Source: Gymnogyps californianus (Eukaryota > Chordata > Aves > Accipitriformes > Cathartidae). From it: a stretch of 64,000 nucleotides of DNA. Below the pieces are notes generated by a model that searched no databases, had not been told where the DNA came from, and worked only from the letters and a program-made list of their open reading frames with translations. The DNA lies in contig NC_059471.1 in NCBI RefSeq assembly GCF_018139145.2, forward strand, positions 214,167,494 through 214,231,493, given 5' to 3'. Both the position numbers and the translations under genes were made by a program. Positions within the stretch are counted from its first letter, which is position 1; every line of letters begins with the position of its first letter. Positions 52,901 to 62,014 of the stretch are shown piece after piece.

Positions 52901-52938
52901 AAGATATCCAGTACGAAGACATTTCCAAACTCGCCTGA
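37829..52938 (+). CDS. KIN: KIN17 DNA- and RNA-binding protein
   Basis: Nuclear zinc-finger protein implicated in DNA replication and repair and in RNA metabolism. Thirteen coding exons: 37829-37942, 40389-40483, 41365-41408, 41542-41664, 42624-42805, 44233-44281, 44598-44655, 48165-48288, 48775-48825, 49524-49592, 50670-50769, 51801-51901, 52876-52938. All are GT-AG and in frame, giving 390 aa (human 393). The start is in a perfect GCCGCCATGG context. Visible domains: C2H2 finger with Cys28, Cys31, His44, His50; winged-helix region about 51-160 (including the [20 protein letters not shown] segment); a charged helical linker; a lysine-rich nuclear-localisation segment [14 protein letters not shown]; and C-terminal tandem SH3-like/KOW modules ending [18 protein letters not shown]. 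Identity is close to human throughout, except the variable linker at about 190-240. Confidence 0.97.
37960..38880 (+). repeat. Degenerate GC-rich minisatellite in KIN intron 1
   Basis: The core CCCAGTCCCCTTGTGGGGGC followed by TCTGATC recurs in variants at about 38.07, 38.14, 38.24, 38.30, 38.36 and 38.51 kb. Each unit is an imperfect inverted repeat (CCCC-TTGT-GGGG) and could form a short hairpin. The tract starts within about 20 nt of the exon 1 donor. Edges are approximate. Confidence 0.75.
38911..39400 (-). mobile_element. CR1 LINE 3' fragment in KIN intron 1
   Basis: The plus strand begins with CATAGAATCACAGAATGG (reverse CR1 terminus), then AAGGGACCTTTAAAGGTCAT. The minus-strand frame shows [20 protein letters not shown] and [20 protein letters not shown], parallel to the copy at 27.7-28.1 kb. 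It is 5' truncated near 39400. Confidence 0.92.
39401..40388 (+). other. KIN intron 1, 3' part
   Basis: Intron sequence between the CR1 copy and exon 2. No further element recognised. Confidence 0.6.
40389..40483 (+). CDS. KIN: KIN exon 2
   Basis: [20 protein letters not shown] then [11 protein letters not shown]. It supplies His44 and His50 of the finger. Acceptor TTATAG, donor GTAAGT. Confidence 0.97.
41365..41408 (+). CDS. KIN: KIN exon 3
   Basis: A 44-nt exon, [15 protein letters not shown]. The acceptor region TTAAGAG has two AGs 2 nt apart. Only the first (ending 41364) keeps frame with EEF. Confidence 0.95.
41542..41664 (+). CDS. KIN: KIN exon 4
   Basis: [20 protein letters not shown] then [21 protein letters not shown], the winged-helix core. 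Acceptor TTTCAG, donor GTAAAT. Confidence 0.97.
42624..42805 (+). CDS. KIN: KIN exon 5
   Basis: [20 protein letters not shown], then a charged helix ([20 protein letters not shown]) to GLEGKEL. The donor is GTGAGG after Leu186, which is Gln in human. Confidence 0.96.
42806..44232 (+). other. KIN intron 5
   Basis: No coding or RNA gene seen. The frame running past the exon 5 donor stops at 42859 and is intronic. Confidence 0.65.
44233..44281 (+). CDS. KIN: KIN exon 6
   Basis: 49 nt, [16 protein letters not shown]. Corresponds to human EVPTFTELSRENDEEK. Acceptor TTGGCAG, donor GTAACC. Confidence 0.93.
44370..44425 (+). repeat. MIR-like tail remnant
   Basis: GTGCTTCATAAAGTGCTTTG followed by AGATCAGTTATAAAGAGCAA resembles the MIR/CORE-SINE 3' tail (AAAGCGCTTTGAGATCC...). 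It is short and decayed. Confidence 0.45.
44598..44655 (+). CDS. KIN: KIN exon 7
   Basis: 58 nt, [19 protein letters not shown], in the variable Ser-rich linker. Acceptor TTTTAG, donor GTGAGA. Confidence 0.92.
44656..48164 (+). other. KIN intron 7
   Basis: The largest KIN intron apart from intron 1, about 3.5 kb. It has no supported exon. It includes a probable ancient CR1 copy at about 46.66-47.13 kb. Confidence 0.65.
46660..47130 (-). mobile_element. Probable ancient CR1 LINE fragment
   Basis: On the plus strand it reads GATTGCATTAGACTCTTTCA, CACACTGGTAGCTGTCATCTGTGAT, later TGTCCTCCAAATTGATGCCA and GGGTCCTTAATGATATGTTAAA. These blocks are in the order of old sauropsid CR1 3' regions in reverse orientation. 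Divergence is high. Confidence 0.5.
48165..48288 (+). CDS. KIN: KIN exon 8
   Basis: [20 protein letters not shown] then [16 protein letters not shown], the basic nuclear-localisation segment. Acceptor CTTCCAG, donor GTAATA. Confidence 0.95.
48775..48825 (+). CDS. KIN: KIN exon 9
   Basis: 51 nt, [17 protein letters not shown]. Acceptor CTGTAG, donor GTAAGT. Confidence 0.95.
49524..49592 (+). CDS. KIN: KIN exon 10
   Basis: 69 nt, [23 protein letters not shown], the first SH3-like module. Acceptor TTCCAG, donor GTAAAG. Confidence 0.96.
49593..50669 (+). other. KIN intron 10
   Basis: Unique sequence, nothing further recognised. Confidence 0.6.
50670..50769 (+). CDS. KIN: KIN exon 11
   Basis: [20 protein letters not shown] then [13 protein letters not shown]. 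Acceptor CAACAG, donor GTATAG. Confidence 0.96.
50770..51800 (+). other. KIN intron 11
   Basis: Unique sequence. The frames here are extensions of exons 11 and 12 into intron. Confidence 0.6.
51801..51901 (+). CDS. KIN: KIN exon 12
   Basis: KOW-type module: [20 protein letters not shown] then [14 protein letters not shown]. Acceptor TTTCAG, donor GTAAGT. Confidence 0.97.
51902..52875 (+). other. KIN intron 12
   Basis: Unique sequence. No extra exon seen. Confidence 0.6.
52876..52938 (+). CDS. KIN: KIN exon 13 (terminal coding)
   Basis: [20 protein letters not shown] and TGA at 52936-52938. Acceptor TCTCCAG. Confidence 0.97.
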   Translation, partial: GPLKGRRVEDIQYEDISKLA

Positions 52939-53866
52939 GGTGCTAATCGTGGATCAGAGAAGACTTTGGTTCCCAAAAACATCTTTCTGGCATCTTGCAG
53001 GCAGACACAAGACTCTACCATGTCAGGGTTTTAATTGTGTGTGTGTGTGTATGTATTTATAATGTATATAGAAATTAACCACAAGCAAACTGGATTTATT
53101 TAAAGATCACTATGGCTTTGTTACATAAAGTGTTTGTGGAAATCTTATCAGTGGAAATATTTCATCTGATTCTATATCAAAGTTATGTTGTAATATTTGG
53201 TTGAATTTCCTTTTGTAAAATATAGCAGATAGCTGCAAGCTGGAGTATTTTATTTACTGAAGTATGTTAGCAGTTCTGTAAGAGAGAGAATTACCTACAA
53301 ATGGCTGCTCGAAGCAGGCAGTGTGTGTCAGAGCCAGTGGAGTTTAAACAACACACTTCTCAAGCTGCAGCCAAAATGGAGTTCTGGCTGCAGGAACAAG
53401 GGAAGGGATTAAGAGAATAGCAGGAAGGTAACAGTGCTGCAAGGGATTATTTTCCTGGGTGTTGTAAGAATGGTCTGGTTTATTAAGTGCTGTCACCAAC
53501 TTATTTTTGGTTAGCACATCGGCGATAGTAGAATGCAAGTCATCACTCCTCCATCGTCTTGTTTGTCAGGGTTCCTAATAATACTAATATGCAATTTATC
53601 TTCATGTGGGCTCCGAGATGGATGTTACTTGTGGGGTTTCTAGGATGCCAGCCAAAGTGTGTGCAGATACGAACTGGTGATTGCTCTTCTGGTTTTCCAG
53701 AGCCTTTTCCTTTGTTCGTGCTTCCATTGTTGCTCTGCTACACGAGTAACGTTACTCATGCTAAATGATGTAACGTCACTTTTTTTATTTTTTTAAAAAT
53801 GTCACGTTTTTGTACAATGTTTAATTTCTAAGGTGGTTCAGCAATAAACATAAACCTTTCTTAGGT
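52939..53866 (+). other. KIN: KIN 3' UTR and poly(A) signal
   Basis: About 0.93 kb from the stop to an AATAAA at 53843-53848. Cleavage near 53866 is inferred. A short GT run lies at about 53036-53050. Confidence 0.8.
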
Positions 53867-55739
53867 CAGTGTATTTCTTATCAGCCTTTCAAAACGCGTG
53901 AGGCGCCTCTTGGTTTATATCCACCACAGAGCATGGTCGAGTGCCCAGCTGGTGCGCTGCCTCGTTGGTGTAAAAGAAAGATGCAAGCCGTCCCAGGCAA
54001 AACAGAAACCGTCACCTGATGGTCCAGTCTGCCCCTGGCTGGGCTGGGTGTCCCTGGAACCTGATGGAAAGAAAACCCAGAGCCCCCATGCCCTTCAGAG
54101 GGGATCTCCGCTGAGGGTTGAAGAGGGCAGCATGCCGTCGTCATGTGCACATCAGTTGCAGTTTAAAAGTTCAAGGTCGCTAGAGGCAGAAGTGGCTGTT
54201 CCTTCTCCCTTTCCTTGCCCCAAAGGTTCACGGTCTTGTTGATTTGTGGTTTCCAGGGGACCCCTGGAGGAAAACTGAAAGACTGCAGAGGTTTAGTGAA
54301 ACGGCTGCTGTCTGGAGTAGCCCGAAATAACCTCACGCAGGACATCAAACGGCTTTCCAGGGATCCCGGACGTAAACGCAAGACGGAGTCAGGCAGTAAC
54401 GCAGTATCTAAAGAATGGAGAATTATGAGGAAAGGAGCTGGAGACAGAAGACACGCTTGTCTGTAAATTCAGGCTCTTTGTGCAACCTGGATTGTGTGAG
54501 TAGCTCTGCCCTTTCTCAAAGAACAGGTCCTGAGTGAGAAGAGGTATGTAGGAGAGTCATGAGGATAAGTGAAAGAACGGAACGGCTTCTGTATCACTGA
54601 AAATAATTACACTTAACATTCTGGAGCCTGAAAAATTAGAGTGGCTATAATAGACATATTAAGTTACAAATTGTGTGGAGAAGACCAGAGAATGATTATT
54701 CACTGCTTGTATTCACATACAAGCTAGGAAACAGACAGTGGAATTACTGATTTGGGGATTTAAAAACACACTCAACAGCTTTTTCCTCCCCCCGACAGAG
54801 CCTAGTTAAACTGGGGAACTCACCGCTGCGGGATGTTGTGGAGGCCAAAGCTAATAAATGAGTTCAAAGAAGCAATGAATGGTTTGTAGGGAAGTTGTTT
54901 ACGCTTCCGAGAGTTACTTTGAAGAGACGCTTAAAACACATTGATCCTCTCACTCCTGACACCGTGGCTGCAAGAGAGATCATGTACCAGCCTTTAGTTC
55001 ATAAGTGAAGGAAACTAAAGTTCAGAATGGCAAGTAGATTACTTGAGTCCCCTTCCTAGATTAGGGCTGCTGAGAAGAATCTGGCCAACATGTTTTTCTA
55101 AGGCTGCCGGAAAGCAGAGTTTTAAATCTGGCTCTAGTTACGTACACGTGCATATTTGTTTCGCTACTCATTCATTGCTGAATGCTCTTCCAGAGTAAGG
55201 CATCTTTTGGGAGCTAATCCCACTGGAAGGGAAGCTTTTAGTACGGGTGGTGATTTCTGTACAGTCTGAACGTTTCCTGTTTTCCCAGATTGGTATCTGT
55301 GTGTGAACTCTACTGTGATGTTGAAATTTTCACAAAAAATAGGCTGGAGGTTGTCTCAGACTCATGTAACTCATTTTCCTGCGATATGGCAGCATCGGTT
55401 ATTTCAGGGACGTTCCTCACCACTGGTTAACCCATCCTGAAAGACTGGAGACTCCTCGTGATGCCCATTGCAGAGCCCGTGTTCCTTTTCTGTTAAATTT
55501 CCTTTACATCTAATGCACGTCCTCCTTTTTGCCCAGCCCAGCAGCGTATGAACTTACATTTTCCCAGCAGTCTGAAAAAGCAAAGGGGTAACTATGAAAT
55601 CTGGTCGTGTGTGTTACCCACGCTGCAGGAGCCACAATGCTGTTACAAGTCTGCTATTGAAATGTACGTCACAAAATAGTTGAAATTTTTAACGGAGTTT
55701 ACTATCCAATAAATCGGACGCGGCAAGAGCAGGATACCT
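53867..55739. other. KIN-ITIH2 convergent intergenic spacer
   Basis: About 1.9 kb between the two poly(A) sites. It contains an old CR1-like fragment at about 54.54-54.92 kb and otherwise unique sequence. Confidence 0.65.
54540..54920 (+). mobile_element. Ancient CR1-like fragment
   Basis: The blocks GGAGAAGACCAGAGAATGAT, TTAAACTGGGGAACTCACCG and GCGGGATGTTGTGGAGGCCA are the order seen in the 3' part of old CR1 elements (NxxWNSLPxDVVDA-type coding). It is strongly decayed. Confidence 0.6.
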
Positions 55740-55958
55740 ACTACAACCCAGCGTGTCACTTTATTAGAGATTTCATTTTTGAACAGAAAAGGGAGTTACA
55801 TTGCTTTGAAACACTGATCATTTATAAAGCAAATGGTGGTGAAGTCACCTTCAGTTGATCTGGCTTGATAGGCTGACAGCTACTGTTCTGAAGAGTTGTT
55901 TGGGCATGAAGGAGCAGATAAGAATTTTTTGTAATAAACTGGTTTCGTGTTGGAGCAT
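55740..55958 (-). other. ITIH2: ITIH2 3' UTR and poly(A) signal
   Basis: A short UTR of about 219 nt. AATAAA lies on the minus strand at 55765-55760. Cleavage near 55740 is inferred. Confidence 0.8.
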
Positions 55959-56106
55959 TCAGGGTTTCTTCAGAAAGCTGTACAGGTGGGGGACGAGGTA
56001 ATCTTTGTAGTGGCCGTCTATGAAACCTTTCCCGCTGTTGTGCACAAACCAGCACTGCACATCAGTCCCAAGGACGCGGTCCGTCCTGTAGTCCTTCTGC
56101 AGTCCC
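55959..56106 (-). CDS. ITIH2: ITIH2 terminal coding exon
   Basis: [20 protein letters not shown] then [29 protein letters not shown]. Stop TGA at 55961-55959. Acceptor TTCACAG at 56107. Confidence 0.97.
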
Positions 56107-59100
56107 CTGTGAAGAAGAGGCCACCCAAAATGAAGGTCACGACATGACAAGTAGACAAGAAGCCATCGATAATCCTGCTCGTTCATGGTGCTGCTCTGCC
56201 AGCGTGGCGAGATGTGTGTCTTCCACCAGCAGAGAGTGGAAACGACGACAAAATGCAATGAATTTTGCAGTTCTATGACCTTGTGGGCCCTTTTGTGGGG
56301 TTCCAGGCACTTTTACACGGCCTGTCCAAGGTCAGACGCTGGGCAGCTACACCGTCAGAACTGTTCATGCAAAAATACGTAAGAACCCAACTTGTCCCAA
56401 GTTTTTTGCCAACAGCTAAACCCAGTTTGTTAGCAGAGGGCAAACAGAGGGATTTTTTTCCCCCCTGAGATCCTTGAGAATAAGCTTACAGTCATTGACG
56501 TCATTAAAAAGAAGTCAGATTTAGAAAGAGAGCAATAAAGCACATCATTATTCTTACCTGGTAACAGTGAGCTTGTTGCCTTTCACTTCCATGGTGGCTT
56601 GTGGTTTCTCTGGAGCTTGCCCAGGTCTTTGGTGGTGGATGTACACTTCTGGTTCAGACGCAAACTGACCTGATCAAAGAGAGGTCTGAAGCTCTTTGCA
56701 TGTCCTAACCTTCGAGGTTCTCGTGTAAGCTCCTGCCGAGCACTTTTGGAAAATCAAGCTAGCTGCAGCAGGCAAACCCCTCCTGCACGGATCACAGGGC
56801 ACCGTGTCTCCAGCGCTATCGGATCACCCACACCGGGAGAGTAAAAAGGTCTGCTTTTGAGCCAGCAAACTTCTTCTAAGAAAGCAGACTGGGGCTGCAA
56901 AGAGTATTTGGGAAAACAACCTCTGCTGCCAGGATTCTCACATCTTAAAAGGAGCCTTGGGTGGCTCCAGGGCTCGGAGGGCTGATTTTCCCTATGAACT
57001 GAGCCCTTGCTTTTGTTTTATACCATGGCCCGAAAAGGGCTATCGCTGAGAGGAAAGCTGAATTACAAACGTTGGCACAGAAGTCTTCTCAGAAAGAAGG
57101 TTTGAGGGGTTTGTTTCAGTCTTTTCATTTTCAGCCCGCAGCAGATTAGCCAGGCCAGGAAAGCCCGTCACAGCGTCACCAAGTCTCGTCAGGCCATTTT
57201 GAAAACACCCTCCCCAGCTGGGACGAGGAATACTCTCCTGGTCCCTGATATTCTACAATGTCCTTGGGGCTTCCAGGACATTATAGGAATCTCCCCCATC
57301 TTCTATTGTTTGAATAATTTTCACACCTTCCCCATCAGGACACAGACACCAACGAATTCACTCAAAGATCTAGCAAAAATCCTTCCTAGTGCGCCGCCAT
57401 TCCCACCGCCCGACCTGCAGCCCTTACCTATCAGCCCGTGGGCTGCAGGAGAGACCTGGTTTTCAGGGGGAATGTAGATTCCCAGGAAGTCAACATGAAC
57501 TGGGTGATTCTTCCACACACGGTGCAGCAAAACCATGAAGGACATCTCCTCACCCACGGTGATAGTAACGTTGCTTTCTTTCTTCACAGATATGAGAAGC
57601 CTAGCAGAGATGAACCAAAGGAAGGACTCAGCTCAGCTGCCCACACATAAGCTCTCAGGCCCCTTTAGATGTTCTCGGGCATCCAGAACAACCGCACGGG
57701 GCTGGCAGATATGACAGAGGATCCATCAGAAACCCACAGCCTTGGGAGTGGTACCCAGAGGTCTGGCAGGACAGTGCCTAATAGGACAGACACTTCATGC
57801 CTATGTTCAGGCGACCAAATCTTGCCCTACAAATTTAAGCTCTTGCTACAATGAATGGAGATTTTGGAAGTGATCCCGTTGCCTAAACAGGTATCTAGTG
57901 CTGTAGGGTGTCCAACATGGCTGCTAGCCGTTAATCTGCAGGTGAAGGTCTCCTGGATGTCGTGAGTCATGTCTCACATCATGTCAGGAACCCTGAAGGT
58001 ATCTCAAATACCATTAGGTGCTTGTGTTTAGGCAACTGAATCCTGGTCTTAGCTAACGCAGTCAGCAGTAGGGAGAGGAATTCAGCTCTTTCTACTTGTG
58101 TCTGGTCAACTGAATCGCTCTCTTGGCCTAATTTACTGCCTAATTTCATTAACTGTAACGAGAGCTCAGGTATCTAGCTAAGGTTCACATGCCCATGTGT
58201 AGGCACCCTGTGACCTGGATCCCACCCATAGCTGGGTCAGTCCAACGCTGGGTTGCAAATGGTTTCCATAGGGCAGACAACAAATGCTCAGCAACTTACT
58301 GTTTCCGAATGATGTGCCCCGTGTCGGACCAGGTCAGTGTGATGCCATAAGATCCATCTTTCAGCGTTATCGTTTCTGTGGTGATCTCCACTTTCAGGCC
58401 TTTGTTTTTGAAATAAAACCCAATTTTGCCGAAGTATGTGTTGAGTTTCTTATTCTCTGTTTTCTTGGCCCCAACGAGCTGCCCATTGACCACGACTCCT
58501 GTGAAGAGCAGAGAAGCAGATGTTGCCTGAATCTTGGAGCACCACCTAGAGACTTGGAGTTCTGATCTCAGCAGGGAGTACCATGGGATCAGCAGAAACA
58601 GGGACCCCTCTGACCCCCTGTTTTTCTCATCTTGCCAGCCAAGAGAAGAGAATAATTTATTAAATCACCTCCTGACGCTACTGTTCACCCCTTACCATAT
58701 TAATCTGGTGGGAATCAATGTTACGTCTTGCTGGTAGCATGAGCTGATTCATAAGCCATTCGGTCCCTTGCTGTCTGTGAAAGGCATGAGGCAGATAAGC
58801 AGCGGAGGAATAGTACCACATTTCCAGCTCAGCTTAACCTGCCTCCAAATGCTCATCGCTTTTCACATATATCCCCAAAGTTAAAGAAAAGCTAATAGGT
58901 AAAGCCCTCTGAGAAGAAGAGGCTGATTCCCTTTGATTCCTTTGAGAGTACAGTTACACAGTTTTTTGCCTGCCACCAGGGATGCCTCCAGTTTTATTTC
59001 TCTTTGTATCTATCTTCCACTTTCTTCTTTAAAAGTACAAACGAGAGAGGGGAATCTTCACCTATCACAGAGATTTCCTCACCTATCCTGGCTCCTTTCC

Positions 59101-62014
59101 CAGTGTTTGGCCATCCTCACAGTGAAAAAGTTTTTCCTAATAGCTCGCTCCTACTCTTGAATTTCACCCGTTGCAACTTTTTTCTGTTGCCTCTTGTCCT
59201 TCAGCTATGCATCTTGGAGATGTGTCAGGCTCCATCTTTACCTTCTGATTAGATGCTTGTGGACAGCAACAAGATTCACTGTGGGTCTTCTTTTTTTAAG
59301 ACTGACCAAACCCAGCTGTCTCTATGTCCTGTGCTCCAGCCCCATAGTCATCTTGGTGGCCACCACTGAATTTGATCCAGTTTGTCAACATCTTTCTTGT
59401 ACTGGCGAGCCTCAAACTGGACACAACACTCCAGATGTGGAGGGAAATAACCACTTCCCTCAACCTGCTGGCCACACTCCTGTTATCACACAGGCCTCCC
59501 TGTAGGCATTTCCCCTGCTCCCTCTGAACACCTTTCAGACCTGAGAGAAGAAAAATGTGCTGTAAAGTAAACCGTGTTTTATTCCCTTACCAGTACCAGG
59601 ATCAGAAACCAAGTTTAGGATCTTTCCAGGCTCTGAGTCGATATTGAAGCAGATGTTCCTTTGGCTCTTGGGCAGGTGTATGATGAAATGCGGGTCGTTG
59701 TCAACTGAAACACAGAAAAGAAAAAAGCGTGAGAAGTGGGCCGGTACCTGCCCTAGAGGTAAGGGACACAAAGACTGAGACGCTTTCCTCAGAGGATTTT
59801 GAAGCACTTGTTGGAACTCCTCAGAGTAGGACGAGGGCCCTTTCGACCCCTGCAGTAGCTAAGGAGTTCTCAGATGCTCCTCACAAAAACCCCTCAGACA
59901 CTTTCTCCTCATATACTTCCCCTGTTTAAGGAAAGGACATGACATTATTGGCTTGAGGAACACTGCCAAGTGTAGTGAACTACTGGTTTAACTGGTCAGC
60001 TGCACACTAGGGTGCCATAGACTCAACTTGGAGTTCTAGAAGACGAGCTTTATTTCTCAATGTTGGAAGCCAGCCTCCAGGTGAGACCAAGGACCCATCT
60101 GGACACCAGACAGACAGGGACACATCTTTGAGGCCTAGATCCAGGAAAGGACCTAAGGCACGGAAAGCAGGATTTGGGTGACACCTCTGTTCAAATCTAA
60201 TATCCAACCCCTCCATGCCCAGCTGTTGCCTATTTCTAGAAGTGACACACTCCCAGGACATCACTCTCTCAAACTAAGAAGCTCTCAGACACGCTATAAG
60301 TCCATACCACCATACTGATGTTGGGTGGTATGGATACATCCTGCCTACCAGCTTCTCTGAGGAATACCATCCGGGACTTGTTCTCACAGTATGTTTAACA
60401 CCCTGGTGGTATTGGGCCCCTCAGAAACTTATATGTTCTTTAAAATTGGCCTCAAATGAGACACAAACACCTGCACCAGTCACTGAAGGCAGCTGCCTCC
60501 CATCTTGTCTTGAAGTTCAAAGCACTGCCCAGCTCTTGCTGGTTTGGTGGTGGTTGGCATCTCCCTGTGACATTCAAAGACATGCCCGTACTCAGTGTTG
60601 CCTATGGGGATACCCAGGCCAGCTTCCATTCATTCACTGGTGTTTCTCAACTTCTGGAAGTATTTAACTCTTCCTGTGTACTAGACAAATCCCAGACCCT
60701 TGACCAGGAATGTCTTCGCAGGAAACAGCGGGGTAGGTGCTCTCCAAGGGGTGAAGGAGCTTTTGAATGTCTTGAATCTTTTGAATATATTGAGTCTCTT
60801 GAATATAGCCCTCAATCATTTTTCCTTATTCTCACCAACTGTTTGATCTTCCTCAATTTGATGCCAAGGCCTGTTCTGATCAACATTTCCAGGAAAAAAA
60901 AGAATTTCCAGTGCAAAATACATGTATAAGTTGGACAGGTAACTTTGCCTTGCTCACGTTCTTTTCCAAGCAGTTTCTTGACTATCCAAAATCTTAGATT
61001 AACCCTTGAGCTATGCTGAGAAGGAGTTTGATAGCTCTTTGTTTGATAGCTACATAAATACACACATCCACACACAGGCACACTCCTAGAGTTATTGTAG
61101 TTATACTGCTTTTACAGGCGATGGTTCTCACGGCTGGTTTGTTTAAGTAGGCACTAAACTGTGGCAAAGGCCCAAGCATTAACAGGATCCATCAGTCATC
61201 AGTGCGTTCAGAGATTTTTATCTACCACAGAACGTTCATCTGTCATTTACAATGGCAGTAACTTTACATTAGCTTTGCTACTGCAGAGAAGCTGAAGGTA
61301 AGCTCAGTGAACAGCCTCAGCCTCAGGGAAGCTCACAGCAGAAGATGGGGTCACTGGGATCCTATTAGGATCTAAACTAGTCTCATGCTTGTGACTTAGA
61401 GCATATTTTTACAGGTACATCTATTCAAAGTCAAAATGACTCAGTATTTTATAAAGAAAAGCTTAATCCTTGGGCGCTAGATGGATTTGCAAAAATTTGA
61501 CTGAGGTGGCTGTGATTTGGGATTCATGTGATTGTGCCCTGCTCAGACCTTCAGCAGGGGCTGTGTTGAGGACCTTTCACACCGGTGTCCTCTGGCACAG
61601 CAGTGAAGTAGCTTCATCAGCTAGTCACAGCAGTTGATTTATTCTCTTGCTGACTAGCCCCTAAATGAAGATACAGCTTTTACAGCAATTCAGAAAACTC
61701 AACAAGAAAAATTAGGACAACTGATAGACTCCTCCATCATTATTGGGCTTAGCATCTTGTCACAGAAGCTGAAATTCCCAAAGTACCCAATAACTTTGGT
61801 TATATCGCCTTTATTTGTTTATTAGGTGATGAGTGTTGCTGTCTGGTGTTTCTTTGCAGAGAAATACTGTAGCATTTACCTCTGTTTATGCTCAGAGAGG
61901 ACACAGGAGGACTCCTTTGCTCAGGCATGAAGCTGACTGGTACAGCTGTGACATTGGCCCAGGCTGGGATGCCTTTGTTGTTATTAGGTGCATTTGGAGT
62001 TAATCCTAGAGTAC
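55959..62014 (-). CDS. ITIH2: Inter-alpha-trypsin inhibitor heavy chain 2 (C-terminal part)
   Basis: ITIH2 is a secreted plasma protein linked to bikunin by chondroitin sulfate and transferred to hyaluronan in extracellular matrix. Six 3' coding exons are present (minus): 61880-62014, 59591-59704, 58300-58498, 57428-57600, 56558-56669 and 55959-56106. All are in frame and encode the last ~292 residues (human protein 946). The NDPHF motif, whose Asp carries the chondroitin ester after cleavage before Pro, is intact in the second of these. The C-terminal heavy-chain domain follows, ending [20 protein letters not shown] then YSFLKKP. NVT sequons occur in WANVTAV and SNVTITV. The vault (VIT) and von Willebrand A domains are beyond the right edge. 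ITIH2 is chosen over ITIH1/3/4 by sequence ([15 protein letters not shown]-like) and by position beside KIN. Confidence 0.95.
56558..56669 (-). CDS. ITIH2: ITIH2 penultimate exon
   Basis: 112 nt, [20 protein letters not shown] then [17 protein letters not shown]. Acceptor GATCAG, donor GTAAGA. Confidence 0.96.
57428..57600 (-). CDS. ITIH2: ITIH2 exon
   Basis: 173 nt, [57 protein letters not shown]. Acceptor TGCTAG, donor GTAAGG. Confidence 0.97.
58300..58498 (-). CDS. ITIH2: ITIH2 exon, heavy-chain C-terminal domain
   Basis: 199 nt, [60 protein letters not shown]. Acceptor TTCACAG, donor GTAAGT. Confidence 0.97.
59085..59500 (-). mobile_element. Ancient CR1 LINE fragment in ITIH2 intron
   Basis: On the plus strand the blocks CATCCTCACAGTGAAAAAGT, TTTCTTGTACTGGCGAGCCT, AAACTGGACACAACACTCCA and GATGTGGAGGGAAATAACCA follow the reversed CR1 3' order. 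It lies in the transcribed sense of ITIH2. Confidence 0.75.
59591..59704 (-). CDS. ITIH2: ITIH2 exon with DPHF chondroitin-linkage site
   Basis: 114 nt, [20 protein letters not shown] then [18 protein letters not shown]. Acceptor TTTCAG, donor GTAAGG. Confidence 0.97.
59705..61879 (-). other. ITIH2 intron upstream of DPHF exon
   Basis: About 2.2 kb of intron. No exon or clear repeat recognised. Confidence 0.6.
61880..62014 (-). CDS. ITIH2: ITIH2 exon (linker before DPHF)
   Basis: 135 nt, [20 protein letters not shown] then [25 protein letters not shown]. It aligns loosely with the human Pro/Ser-rich segment containing SWANPSPTPVISM. Acceptor AACAG, donor GTAAAT. The frame fits the next exon. 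Confidence 0.85.

Larger units (their letters stand above)
56670..59590 (-). other. ITIH2 introns between the four last exons
   Basis: Introns at 56670-57427, 57601-58299 and 58499-59590. The last contains an old CR1 copy. The second carries two loosely similar stretches (around 57.88 and 58.17 kb sharing CAGGTATCTAG) that may be an unclassified old repeat. Confidence 0.55.
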
